Shown: positions 23,276-36,313 of the stretch, piece by piece
Position numbering within the stretch: the stretch's first letter is position 1
How the letters are laid out: each line of letters starts with the position of its first letter
Origin: Hemibagrus wyckioides
Lineage: Eukaryota > Chordata > Actinopteri > Siluriformes > Bagridae
Direction of reading: 5' to 3'
DNA: 64,000 nt
Assembly: GCF_019097595.1 (NCBI RefSeq)
Contig: NC_080715.1
Span: 9,360,573-9,424,572, forward strand
The notes under the pieces: generated by a model
The model's input: only the letters and a program-made list of their open reading frames with translations
The model's database searches: none
Told to the model about the DNA's origin: nothing
Translations under genes and position numbers: made by a program

Positions 23276-26200
23276 TCAGTGTAAGAAATGAGTATTGTCA
23301 CGGGTGGCAGGTGAGGACCCAAATGCAGAACACAGTCCGAGTTCAAACTTAGAGTCTTTATTAAGAACGGCACAAAAAATGGCAGAGTTCTCAAAAAAAA
23401 ACCTGAAAAAAACAGGATACAGCAGGCTGGTAGAATCAGTAAAAGAAACAACCACATACAGTCCAATAATCCACAATCCAGAGAACAGGTTAAACGTAGG
23501 ACAGGCAGAGTCATTAACAGCATTAACCAGCGAACAGGCTCGGACAGGCTTGAGTCTGGAGACATGGAATGTAGGGTGGATGCGAAGGGCCCGGGGAAGC
23601 TTGAGTCGAACGGATACTGGATTGAGCACTTTAGAGATTGGGAACGGACCAACAAAGCGAGGAGCGAGCTTCCGACAGGCGACTTTCAGGGGCAGATCCC
23701 AAGTGGACAGCCAAACACGTTGGCCAACATGGTAAGGGGGTGCCGGGTGGCGCTTACGATTGGCCCATCGAGCATAGCTTTTGGATGAGTGGAGAAGCAC
23801 TAAGCAGGTCCTCCTCCAGACCCGTCGACACCGTTTAAGCAGAGCGAGGGCAGAGGGAACCGAGGCCTCTAATTCTTGGGAAGAGAACAGAGGTGGTTGA
23901 TAGCCGTAAGCGGCCTGGAAAGGGGAGAGGCCTGTGGCTGCCGAGGGAAGAGAGTTGTGGGCATATTCGACCCAAATGAGGTTGGATGACCAGGATGTAG
24001 GGTCTTCAGAACAGAGGATTCTGAGCCTAGTCTCCAACTCTTGGTTTAATCGCTCCATCTGGCCGTTGGTCTGCGGGTGGAAGCCAGATGAAAGGCTAAT
24101 GGAGGTACCCAGGAGGTGACAGAACTCCTTCCAGAATCTCGAGGTGAACTGTGGCCCCCGGTCAGACACAATATTGCGAGGCAACCCGTGTAAGCGGAAG
24201 ACATGTAATAGTAGCATCTGGGCAGTCTCTTTGGCGGAGGGAAGATTGGCCAAGGGCACGAAATGGACCATTTTCGAGAATCGGTCCACCACCGTAAGGA
24301 TGGTAGTGTGGCCGGCAGAAGGAGGTAGTCTGTTGACGAAGTTCAGGGAGATATGGGACCAAGGTCGTCTGGGGGTCGGAAGGGGGCGCAGGAGCCCGGC
24401 TTGTGGGGTCCTGGATGATTTCTGCTTAGCACAGGTGGGACAGGCTGCCACAAATCTCTGGATATCGTGCTTGAGTGATGGCCACCAGAAACGCTGTTGG
24501 AGAGTAGATAAGGTACGGGAAACCCCGGGATGACAAAAGAGGCGGCTGCTGTGGCACCACTGGATGACCTGAGACCTAAGGTGATCAGGGACAAAGAGTC
24601 TGTTCCTGGGGTAGTTGCCTGGAATCTGTATCCCTGCGATGGCCTGCTGCACTCTCCTTTCGATCCCCAGTTGAAGAGCACGGATGGTTACCGACGAAGG
24701 GAGGATGTGTTCGGGAGCTGGGTCATCCTCATCGGGGGTGAATAGTCGTGAAAGGGTGTCCGGTTTACCATTCTTAGAACCAGGGCGGAATGAGAGGGTG
24801 AAGTTAAAACGCCCAAAGAACAGCCCCCAACGAGCCTGTCGAGGATTGAGTCGTTTGGCTGTCTGAAGGTATTCAAGATTTCTGTGGTCAGTCCATACAA
24901 TGAAAGGCTGCTCAGTGCCCTCCAACCAGTGGCGCCACGCCTCCAGGGCCAGTTTCACAGCCAGAAGCTCCCGTTCACCGATGGCATACTTCTGTTCAGC
25001 TGGGGAAAGGCGGTGAGAGAAAAAGGCACAGGGGTGGAGTCAATTGTCCTTAGAAGCCCTTTGAGACAGGACGGCCCCCACCCCACAGTCAGATGCATCC
25101 ACCTCCACCACAAACTGGCGCGATGGGTCCGGAAGAATCAGGACAGGAGCAGTAGTGAAGAGCTTCTTAAGTTGGGCAAAGGCTAGCTCAGCCTCTGGAG
25201 TCCATGAAAAGGGGTGTAGCAAGGAAGTGAGTCGGTGCAGGGGTGCCGCAACGGCACTGTAACCTCTGATGAACTTCTGGTAGAAATTAACGAACCCCAG
25301 GAAACGCGGCAGCTGCTTACGGCTTTCAGGGCACTGCCAGTCCCTCACAGCCTCCACCCGCCTGGGATCCATCTGTATGCTACCGGCCGAGAGTATGAAA
25401 CCCAAAAACGTGGTGCTGGAGGTGTGGAATTCAGACTTCTCGGCTTTCACATACAGACGGTTCTGAAGCAGGCAACGGAGCACCGACCGGACATGGTGAA
25501 CATGCTCCTCTAGGGAGTGGGAGAAGATGAGGATGTCATCCAAGTACACAAAGACAAACTGGTTTAGGAAGTCCCGGAGGATGTCGTTGACCAGGGCTTG
25601 AAATACAGCAGGGGCATTAGTGAGCCCGAACGGCATTACCAGATATTCATAATGGCCTGTTGGGGTGTTAAATGCAGTCTTCCATTCGTCACCCTTTCGA
25701 ATACGCACCAGATGATAGGCGTTGCGGAGATCGAGTTTGGTGAAGACAGTGGCTCCCTGGAGGAGTTCGAAAGCAGTAGACATGAGGGGTAATGGGTAAC
25801 GGTTCTTGGTAGTAATGGCATTAAGCCCACGGTAGTCGATGCATGGACGCAAGGACCCATCCTTCTTCCCTACAAAGAAGAACCCAGCCCCAGCAGGTGA
25901 GGAAGACGGACGAATGATCCTGGCCGCGAGGGAATCTTGAATATATTGGGTCATAGCCTCTCTTTCGGGTCCCGAAAGCTGGTAGAGCTGACCCCGGGGA
26001 GGGGTAGTGCCAGGCAGGAGGTCAATAGCACAGTCATATGGACGATGAGGGGGTAAAGAGGAGGCTCTGACCTTGCTGAATGCCATCCCCAGGTCATGAT
26101 AATCGGAGGGTACTGAGCTGAGGTCAGGGGGTGGTTCGTCCATGTCAGACACCTTGGTCGGGGGTACAGATCCTAGGCAATGGGCTAGGCAGTAGGTGCC

Positions 26201-26662
26201 CCAATCCAGAATACGGCTGCTGGTCCAGTCCACGTGAGGATTGTGCTTCCGGAGCCATGGAAAGCCCAACATAACAGGGGCAAATGGTGAAGGGATCAGA
26301 AGAAAAGACAACCACTCTTGATGATGTTCAGAGATGGTGACAAGCAAGGGTTTAGTGCATTGGGAGGCATGATGGAGGACGTGGCCGTCCAAGGCCCGAA
26401 CTTGGAGGGGCGAGAACAGAGGCACCGTCTCAAGGCCTAGTTGTTTAGCCAGGTCTTGATCCATAAATTCAGAGTCGGCTCCGGAGTCCACAAAGGCAGA
26501 TGGGTCGTAGCCCTGCTGGTCAACTGAGATGCGGATCTTGAGCAGTGGCTTGAAAGGGACTGATGGTCGTAGACTCGCCGCTGGCCCCTCTTTCAGCGAC
26601 GAGCCTGGCCTTTTGCTGGACAGGAAGCGGCAAAATGTCCAGCCTCTCCACAGTACAGGCAT
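23276..26662 (-). pseudogene. Gypsy pol (protease, RT, RNase H, integrase), inactivated
   Basis: It is one frame with a single TGA at 25042-25040 inside RNase H. In order: protease ([10 protein letters not shown]), RT with motif YLDD, RNase H ([12 protein letters not shown] and [10 protein letters not shown]), integrase zinc finger (H...H...C...C near CPTCAKQK), then the integrase core. The first catalytic Asp of the core is replaced by Asn ([12 protein letters not shown], where the family has Asp). The second Asp (VSDRGPQF) and the Glu (NGQMERLNQ) are present. A GPFPI motif follows. Instead of ending normally, the frame runs into the truncated 3' LTR and through the target duplication, stopping at 23276 in flanking DNA. 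Pol copies and integrates the element; this copy cannot do so by itself. Confidence 0.9.
23296..23522 (-). repeat. Truncated Gypsy 3' LTR (about 227 bp)
   Basis: It matches the outer part of the 5' LTR from TGTCACGGG through the first internal tandem unit, then stops. The remaining 490 bp or so of the LTR (start of U3 and the other tandem units), the polypurine tract and the end of pol are missing. Confidence 0.88.
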
Positions 26663-27525
26663 AGTCCTGAGGCCCGACGCCTGTCCTTCTCAGCAGGGGA
26701 TAAGTGACGACGACCGATCTCCATGGTATGGGAGAGAGGAAGGCTCCTGGATGCAGAGACAGGGAGGGTAGGAGAAGGCGGGGGGCGAGAGACAGTGGGT
26801 TGGTAGTTGGGTTGTCCAAGATGTCGGGCTGACCTTTCAGTTTGGCGCTCCCGAATGCGTCAATCGATGCAGGTAGCCAGGGCGATCAGGTCGTTGAGGT
26901 CGGCTGGTAGCTCCCGGGCAGCGAACTCATCCTTAACTTCAGAAGCCAGCCCCCGATAGAAGGCATCGTAGAGTGCGGTGGCATTCCACCCGCTGTCGAT
27001 GGCAAATGTGCGAAAATCCACCGCATATTCCGCCACGGTTAGGCTCCCTTGTGAGGCTTCAAAGAGGGAGCGTGCCGCATCCTGCTGGGGAGCAGAGGTG
27101 TCAAAGACCTTGCGGAGTTCATTGGAAAAAGACTCAAAGGAGGAGCAGAGTACAGACTGACGTTCCCACTCGGTGGTTGCCCAGAGCTTGGCCTTGCCTG
27201 ACAACAGGGAGATGACATAGGCTACCTTGGAGCGGTCTGATGGGAAGGAAGAGGGTTGAAGTTCAAAGATCACTGAGCATTGCATCAGAAATGCACGGCA
27301 TAGTCCTGGTTCACCGGAGAAGCGTTCGGGGTAAGGCAGGTGTGGCTCCCGAAGATGACCTGGTGAGCTCGTGGGTGTCGTTGTCGCCGAGGGAGCTGAA
27401 GAGGGTGGAGTGACTGAAAGCTGATTCATGCGACGGATCAGTTCGTGTGTAGCCGAGGCGAGATCCTGTAGACGACGTTTGTGAGAGGTGGAGGTCTCAG
27501 ATAAGGAGCTTAGAAGGGCTTGCAT
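26593..27525 (-). pseudogene. Gypsy gag (capsid and zinc knuckle), one nonsense codon
   Basis: About 310 codons from the ATG at 27525. Gag coats the element RNA in cytoplasmic particles. The N-terminal part is coiled and Pro/Ser-rich, and the centre is capsid-like (PERFSGEPGLCRAFLMQC, KLWATTEW). Near the C terminus is a CCHC zinc knuckle [14 protein letters not shown]. An in-frame TGA at 26862-26860, in an otherwise Arg-rich context, cuts the product before the knuckle. The frame then stays open to a TGA at 26595-26593. The pol frame overlaps it in the -1 register. Confidence 0.85.
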
Positions 27526-27563
27526 GTTCTGTGGCTCTGTGGTCCATGTTGGCCAGATGGTAC

Positions 27564-28283
27564 TGTCACGGGTGGCAGGTGAGGACCCAAATGCAGAACA
27601 CAGTCCGAGTTCAAACTTAGAGTCTTTATTAAGAACTGCACAAAAAATGGCAGAGTTCTCAAAAAAAAACTGAAAAAACCAGGATACAGCAGGCTGGTAG
27701 AATCAGTAAAAGAAACAACCACATACAGTCCAATAATCCACAATCCAGAGAACAGGTTAAACGTAGGACAGGCAGAGTCATTAACAGCATACAGTCCACT
27801 AATCCAAAATCCAGAAAGCAGGTTAAACGTAGGACAGGCAGAGTCATTAACAGCGTACAATCCAATAATCCAAAATCCAGAAAGCAGGTTAAACGTAGGA
27901 CAGGCAGAGTCATAAGCAGCATACAGTCCATTAATCCAAATCCAGAGAACAGGTTAAACGTAGGACCGGCAGAGACACTGACAGCATACAATCCAATAAT
28001 CCAAAATCCAGAGAGCAGGTTAAACGTAGGACAGGCAGAGTCATTGATTGAAGGAAGGCAGAGACAAACCAGGCAGACAGGAACTGAAGAAAAGGGCAGG
28101 ATGCCGTCTCAGAAGCTCAAGGCTGACTGAAGAGACCATCTGGCAAGGAGCATGGACTGCTCGCTAGCTTATATAGGACAGAGGAGCATAAAATGGCGGG
28201 AACCGGAAATGAGATCGCGAAACCGGAAGTTGCGTCCCGGAACCGGAAGTAGCAACATGGAACCCGGAAATGCATGCCTGACA
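27564..28283 (-). repeat. Gypsy 5' LTR (720 bp) with internal tandem repeats
   Basis: It runs from TGTCACGGGTGG to GCATGCCTGACA. Positions about 27720-28045 hold five tandem copies of a unit of about 65 bp containing CAGGTTAAACGTAGGACAGG. Minus-strand polyadenylation sequence (CTTTATTAAG) lies near 27630. Confidence 0.9.
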
Positions 28284-29479
28284 AGTATTCCCCAAATGGC
28301 TGGATGATACTGTCGTCTAGCCGGATGTCCTTAAATGGTAATCACAGTCACGTATACCTTGGCTAGGTATTGTTGTAGGTGTTATCACCCAAATGGTCGG
28401 GCAATACTAAATGGTAATCACGGTGTTCTAAATGTTTGGTTCTTAAGAAGAAACATTATGATAAGTTTGCCTAGTGGAATGGAGCCATAACCAGTGTGCA
28501 TGAGGTGAAGTTTCGGTGACAGGTAAGATTCTCTGAGGGCCGAAGGAGGACAACCCACTGCAGGGCTTCACTGCCACTGGGCACCTGCCCGAAATGGGAG
28601 GTGTAATCTGTGTAAAGGAAGTGTTGTGATGCTTCAGGGCCAAAAGCATCAAAGGGGGGACTGTAAGAAACTACAGACTGCCTCAACCCAGATTCCACTC
28701 CACAGTACACATCTGAAAGAGCTCATTCCCAAAAAGGCTTACATATCATATAGAAATATCTTTAATTCAAATCAGTTTATCTATTTGGTATCTTTACATT
28801 GGCTTAAAGCAGCATTACCAAACATTTAGAACACTTAATCCAGTCAATTATTAGTCTGGGAGCGGCAGCAAGACATCAAGAACAGTCACTAAACAAAGGG
28901 TATACATGACCGTGATTACCATTTAGTATCACCTGACTATTTGGGTGATAAAACTTAGAACAATACCTAGCCAAGGTATACGTGACCTTGATGACCATTT
29001 ACGGACATCCGGCTAGACGACAGTATCATCCAGCCATTTGGGGGATACTCAGTTCTTACACTAATCTACATTTAAAGTGAAACTCATTTAAATTACACTC
29101 AGGAAACACTGTATAAAAGGTTTGAGCAGGATTTGTCCTCTGATTTGTCCTCTTTTTGACTCTGATGAACCCAAAGTACTGTGTATAAATGTATTTTGTC
29201 ACTGCGATGCTGCAATAAACTTCTACATTAAGATCTTCAATGCCCTCATCATTTTATTTTTCTTACACCATTTAGGGGTGTACTCACTTTTGTTGCCAAC
29301 AGTTTAGACATTAATGGCTGTGTGTTGAGTTATTTTGAGGGAAAGCAAATTTACACTGTTATACAGGCTGTACACTCACTACTTTACATTGTAGCAGAGT
29401 GTCATTTCTTCAGTGTTGTCACATGAAAAGATATAATAACATATTTACAAAAATGTGAGGGGTGTACTGTGAGATACTG

Positions 29480-29483
<4 letters not shown>

Positions 29484-29555
<72 letters not shown>

Positions 29556-29573
29556 CAGATCTAATGAGTGCCT

Positions 29574-29607
<34 letters not shown>

Positions 29608-29616
29608 GTTTTTTTG

Positions 29617-29646
<30 letters not shown>
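29484..29646. repeat. (TA)n then (TTA)n microsatellites
   Basis: A TA tract of about 70 bp (29484-29555) and TTA/ATT tracts (29577-29646) lead into the MITE. Confidence 0.92.
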
Positions 29647-29647
<1 letters not shown>

Positions 29648-29856
29648 CAGTGGAACCTCGGCATACAAATTTAATTCAGAAATAATGTAAATGTAGATAA
29701 TTCATTCCAGCCTTCCAAAAATCTACAACTTAGCCGGCGTTCGGTTCGGTTCGTTCGTATGTTGAAAATGCTTCGTATGCCGATGCTAATTTCTTCCTAA
29801 ATTTCAATTCTTATGCAGAAAATTTGAAGACGGCATTTGTATGCCGAGGTTCCACT

Positions 29857-29858
<2 letters not shown>
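29648..29858. mobile_element. Palindromic MITE (CAGTGGAACCTCGG ends), right copy
   Basis: The same family as 22951-23141: ends ACAGTGGAACCTCGGCATAC and GCCGAGGTTCCACTGTA, also between ATT repeats. The flanking unique text (TTTTTTAAATATAATAT, then AATGTTATATAAACGT) is also shared with the left copy. Confidence 0.78.
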
Positions 29859-29888
<30 letters not shown>

Positions 29889-30008
29889 TGTTTTTTAAAT
29901 ATAATATCTACTGTATGGCCATCCATAAGGACTATGGAGCCTTGCTACTGTTTTTTTTTAATTATTCTAAGATGTAAATGTTATATAAACGTTAGAATTT
30001 AAGGTTTT

Positions 30009-30075
30009 TACATTGTCATTTACGGCATTTAGCAGAAGGCTTTATCCAGAGCAGCTTCCAGAAGTGATTTTGAAG
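30009..30075 (-). mobile_element. SINE/L2-type tail fragment (reverse)
   Basis: The minus strand reads CTGCTCTGGATAAAGCCTTC then TGCTAAATGCCGTAAATGAC, the conserved 3' tail shared by many fish SINEs and L2 LINEs. Confidence 0.5.
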
Positions 30076-30299
30076 ACTCTGTCAATAAAAACACATCGAT
30101 ACTAGTTCACTAAGAATCACTGAAATTAACCAAAATTAATTCTATCTACTCTAAGATCATAAACGTTATTATAACCATTACAGTGTTTTACTGTATCAGT
30201 GTGAACCCAAGCACTGATCCAAAAATGAGTAAAACACACAAGCCCAAATTTCTGAAGGCTCCAGTAGTGCAGCTGGGGTAATAGCAGTGTGAGATGAGG

Positions 30300-30372
30300 T
30301 GTGGATGTAATGACGGGGTCAGAGCCCTTCTGTAAGTCGCTCTGGATCAGGCCTTCTGCTAATTACATTATA
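30300..30372 (+). mobile_element. SINE/L2-type tail fragment (forward)
   Basis: The plus strand reads GTAAGTCGCTCTGGATCAGG then CCTTCTGCTAATTAC, facing the fragment at 30009-30075. A tRNA-type promoter was not seen. Confidence 0.5.
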
Positions 30373-30384
30373 CATACATATATA

Positions 30385-30395
30385 CATATATATAG

Positions 30396-30475
<80 letters not shown>
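30385..30475. repeat. (TA)n microsatellite
   Basis: A long TA tract. Tyr-Ile repeat frames across it are artefacts. Confidence 0.93.
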
Positions 30476-30478
<3 letters not shown>

Positions 30479-30689
30479 TTAGTCCGTAAAAAGGTAGTGT
30501 AATTAAATGCAAATAACTATAAATAAATAGATAAATCTATAAATGAGTTTCTATTTCCACAGACAGGCAGATCCACAGCTTGTATAATCCAGTGAGATTT
30601 CTCTGATTTTCTCAGTAGCACAGACGATACAGTCTGCTTTGGAGAAAACGTCCCACAATCCATTTCTGATCACTTTTAAATAGATTAAT

Positions 30690-31150
30690 CTGCTACTTCA
30701 TAGAGCCACCTTTTGCTTGAATTACAGCCATTGATCTTTTTGGATTAGTCTGTTTTAGCTTTGCACACCTAGATTAGGGAAAATTTGCCCATTCTTCCTC
30801 ACAGAATTGCTCAAGTTCTGTCAAATTCCATGGTGAGGGATGATGAACTGCTCTTCATCTCTCAAACAGATCGGATGTAAGTCAGGGCTCTGACTTGGCC
30901 ACTCAAGTACATTCACCTTCCTTCCCTTAAGCCACTGCGTTGTTCTTTTGGCATTATGTTTAGGGTCATTGTCGTGTTGGAAGGTGAATGATCTGCCCAT
31001 CTTCAGCTGTCTAGCAAAGGGACACAGTTTGGATTTGGATGTACTTGGCAGCATCCATTTTCTCTTCAATCCTGAATAATCACTCAGTCCTCGCTGAAGA
31101 GAAACACCTCCACAACATAATGCTGAATTTCTATAGGCACTGTACATATA
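30690..31150 (-). mobile_element. Tc1-like transposase fragment
   Basis: The minus-strand frame (30821-31189) contains [20 protein letters not shown] and [11 protein letters not shown], the second Asp motif and the start of the Glu motif of a Tc1-like transposase. It is a different family from copies 1-3. The N-terminal part and the element ends are not preserved. Confidence 0.75.
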
Positions 31151-31199
31151 ATAAATATAAGTATATAAAAGAGTATAATGTAGTAACATAGAAACAGTG

Positions 31200-31920
31200 A
31201 GATAGAATTAGTTACAAATATGTCAAGAAGTCCAGTACGTACATATTAGTCTGATACGATGGAGTAAATATTTAAAGAATATTTCTGTTTAGTTTTGGAC
31301 TTTTACACAGAGTTACAAGGCTAATAGGAGAGGAATCAGCTTCATGGATCACCTTAAGGCATCACACCAACTCAGTAACACACCCAGGTCTGTTATAGCA
31401 CATAGCAGGAGGCCTGGGTTCCATAAACAGGGTAATACAGAACCTTGAAAAAGTATTTGGTGTGTTTCCTCTTTTATTTAGATTTTATGTAAAGGATCTA
31501 GTCCAGATTGTTGATGTGGAATGAAACAAATAAAATTAAATCTCACAATCACACAACCTGAAGTTTTCAATAAGTGTTCCAATAAATGTGAAAAATGTGT
31601 AAATATTTTCATATTCCCATTGTGTACGTTATTCATTTTGTATTTGAATTTCTGCTCATTTTTTTATGAAGGGTGCCAATACTTCTGTTATCTACACAGG
31701 ACATGTGCAGATACACTAATATTCCTACAAAGGGGAAAATCCAAAGAAGTTTAAAGAGGAAAGAAAGTATTTACACAGAGCCCACATTTCTCCTCAGTGC
31801 CATATCTCAGTGATTCAGATTCATCCACAGAGTCGATCAAAGAAATGTGAATCATTTAACAATTATATTTAAGTTCATATTTTTAATATATAAAAATGAT
31901 ACTGTGTAAGGGATTGTTCA
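31200..31920. other. Unassigned sequence
   Basis: AT-rich DNA without a recognisable gene. One minus-strand stretch at about 31770-31850 stays open, but it has no domain signature. Confidence 0.35.
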
Positions 31921-31922
31921 CA

Positions 31923-31953
31923 TGTTTGTTTGTTTGTTTGTTTGTTTGTTTGT
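31923..31953. repeat. (TTTG)n microsatellite
   Basis: About seven tandem TTTG units. Confidence 0.9.
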
Positions 31954-32054
31954 TGTCCTCAAACACTACTCCACACACAGTGATAGAACGTTTGATTCAA
32001 TTTACTGAGTCGGTTCAATGAATTGAACGTCGATAAGATTCAACCGATTCATTT

Positions 32055-32215
32055 TTGTTTGTCCGAATTTTTTATTGTCATTTCAGCCACATATAGCTGA
32101 CGCAGTACATAGTGAAATGAGACAACGTTTCTCCAGGACCCTGGTGCTACAGATACATACAACATATAATTACAAACACAGAAACAACAACACAGAGCTA
32201 GGGGCAGAAGTTTGT
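32055..32215 (-). mobile_element. L2-type LINE 3' end fragment
   Basis: The text TTATTGTCATTTCAGCCACA then TATAGCTGACGCAGTACATA resembles the 3' end of the LINE at 47.7 kb and the fragment at 60.47 kb. It is short and diverged. Confidence 0.65.
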
Positions 32216-32279
32216 CATAGCCACATATTGTATGTTTGAAAATTAAAAAAATTAAAATATCTGAACTTAAATCATACTG

Positions 32280-32425
32280 TATTTCAGTTGTTTTTTGTGT
32301 ATGTGAAAAGGACCCATTAATATATTAAAATATTATAAGATTTCTCACTGCAGAGATTCCAGGAGCAGAGAGTGGTTAGCCTGATCAAATTATTACCAAG
32401 GATTACATTATTAACATACTATTTT
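32280..32425 (-). pseudogene. Relic of nectin-like gene intron 4 (second gene copy)
   Basis: Matches intron 4 of the intact gene at about 1530-1655: shared TTCTCACTG, AGAGATTCC, GATCAAATTATTACCAAG and TTATTAACATA in the same order. With the exon-4 relic at 34843-34952 it indicates a duplicated, decayed gene in the same orientation. Confidence 0.65.
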
Positions 32426-32777
32426 AAAATAAAATCTAACAATATCATAATGTATTATATAGTTAAAGAAAACCCTATATTTATCACAAAAGTTAAAACC
32501 GCTACAGTTAGAAATTAAATTAAACCTTTCAGTTGTCAAAACTCTGTTTTCCTTCTAAACAGAGAACCTAGAGGCTAAATAAATCTTAAAATTTGTTTAT
32601 TACAACTGTATATATTATATTATTATTTGATTTTTAAGCATCTTTAAGCATCTGCATTGCTGACTCAAACCTTTTTGGCCAAGAATACCAATCTATCCAC
32701 CATAGTAAACTTGAAACAAGAATGTCATTGCCTTCCAACAGGAATGGACAGACACTTGTGAGCAAACTTGGGGAGTT

Positions 32778-33040
32778 GTGGAAAGCTTGCTCTGTGATTT
32801 TCACCATGGAAGAAGATCTCTTTGTCTATGGGAGGTGTTCCACAAAATCCTTAATGGTTTAATGGAAAGAGAGTATTCACAATTTGAAGAAGATCCAGTC
32901 TGTTTAAAGAAACTTTCAAAAAACCTCTTGGTTTTCTTGGCCTGGTCAGCAAATAAGTATATGGAACCTTGGGGTCAGCACTTGGTGTCAGCACCTATGG
33001 GGCAAAAGGCATTCCAAATGAGTTTGTATCAAGCGTATTC
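32778..33040 (+). other. Unrecognised open stretch
   Basis: An open frame of about 90 codons (GLMEREYSQFEEDPVCLKKL and LVFLAWSANKYMEPWG) runs just left of a Tc1-like element. The composition is more protein-like than nearby shadows, but no family, start or splice site was recognised. It could be an old transposase or an exon relic. Confidence 0.2.
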
Positions 33041-33051
33041 AAAAGTATTTA

Positions 33052-34503
<1,452 letters not shown>

Positions 34504-34639
34504 AGCAAATGTTTGATTTAATTTGTCTTACATGACATCACACTTCCTGCTATTTGACTATAACAAATGTGCACATCAGTGCAGTATGGTGGTGGCAGCA
34601 TCATGCTTTACAGCTGCTTTTCTTTAACCAGAACTGAGA

Positions 34640-34842
34640 ATTATATCAAGGTGGAAGGAATAATAAATAGCTCCAAATACCACTTTATTTTAGTTCAAAA
34701 CCTCCAGGTGTCTGCTAGTAAACTGAAGATAAAAAGGAACATGAAGGAAACATGATTATCTTGGTTCCATTTTTTTTAGTTCACAAAAACCTGCAGGGTG
34801 TGTAGACTTTTATTTTTTATTCAGGAGACTCGACTCCATTAC
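34640..34842 (-). pseudogene. Relic of intron 4 next to the duplicated exon 4
   Basis: Parallels 2560-2789 of the intact gene: TATCAAGGTGGAA, then CTCCAAATACCACTT, TTAGTTCACAAAAACCTGCA and GGGTGTGTAGACTTT in the same order. Confidence 0.75.
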
Positions 34843-34952
34843 CTGCTCCAGGTGAAGCTTGTAGGTTTTTGGATTAGCATCTGCTTCACACTGAAATTCA
34901 CGAGTTTCTCCTTGAACACCTGCTGAATTAATATAAGCCACCTGAGGAGGAT
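34843..34952 (-). pseudogene. Duplicated nectin-like exon 4 with a 1-bp insertion
   Basis: The 110-nt exon copy corresponds to exon 4 (2790-2898, 109 nt) of the intact gene and keeps both splice sites. It reads PPQV...[14 protein letters not shown] like the original. One extra A in a run (CCAAAAACC instead of CCAAAACC) then shifts the frame, so the exon cannot encode the third Ig domain. No other exon of this copy was found nearby. Confidence 0.88.
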
Positions 34953-35033
34953 CTGAGAGAAAAATGAAAAGAAACATTAAAACTTTACACAGTGTAACAT
35001 TCAGTGAAACAGAATTTTTGAGTACCACTCAAA

Positions 35034-35740
<707 letters not shown>

Positions 35741-36313
35741 AGTAAAAAACAAACAAACAAAAAAAACATCGATCTGTCATTTCATGTACTCTTGGGGGCC
35801 CCCTGGTGGCCATGGGGCCCTAAGCAGCCGCTTAGTTCTCTTGTGTCTTGGGCCGGCTCTGGTCTTGGGTATGGAATAATAATCAAAAGGGCAATATTCA
35901 AGAGTCCTTATGTAAGGGGTTTTCTGAATCAAAGACAGTGGGCCTCCTTTTTGACACAACATACAATTGTTAGCCAACTTTTATCAACTGTGTTAACATT
36001 AAAAATGAAAAGTTAGGCTGAATATCTGAATAATAACATTGTTGTGTCTTCTGGCCGTTTTTTTATTTTTTATTTTTATTGCTGTCACACTCAAGGACTG
36101 TAAGGTATTTTAGTCACGTGGTGTGTGAAAGTGAGGTAAGCAGAAAAGCATCTCTGTATACAAGGCAAACAGAATCTTGACATGGATCTACAGTTGAAAA
36201 TAGGAAAAATATTGCATGGTCTTTGGATGATTTTTGTTTTTGCAATATGTATTTCCATTCTGATGTTAAATGTGAACATTGACTGAAGCTCTTCACCTGT
36301 ATCTACATAATCT

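Larger units (their letters stand above)
23296..28283 (-). mobile_element. Ty3/Gypsy LTR retrotransposon, near full length
   Basis: A 4988-bp element on the minus strand, bounded by TGTCACGGG...GCCTGACA in plus orientation and flanked by the 5-bp duplication AGTAT (23291-23295 and 28284-28288). The order in element sense is 5' LTR, gag, protease-RT-RNase H-integrase, then a truncated 3' LTR. The domain order (integrase after RNase H) defines Gypsy. Confidence 0.95.
23242..29098. mobile_element. Fold-back (long inverted repeat) element split by a Gypsy insertion
   Basis: The left arm is 23242-23295 plus 28289 to about 28425. The right arm is about 28911-29098. The arms are roughly 200 bp and inverted, beginning GTGTAATTTAAATGAGTTTC. 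Removing the Gypsy element restores about 860 bp with a loop of about 480 bp. No transposase is recognised in the loop, so it is probably a non-autonomous element. Confidence 0.8.

Noticed and set aside
24144..25186. Plus-strand frames over the Gypsy pol gene
   Set aside because: Antisense to protease, RT, RNase H and integrase motifs on the minus strand. No recognisable product.
26593..26662. Programmed -1 frameshift heptamer at the gag-pol overlap
   Set aside because: The frames do overlap in the -1 register, but the local sequence (AGCAAAAGG) is not a canonical slippery heptamer, and the copy is mutated.
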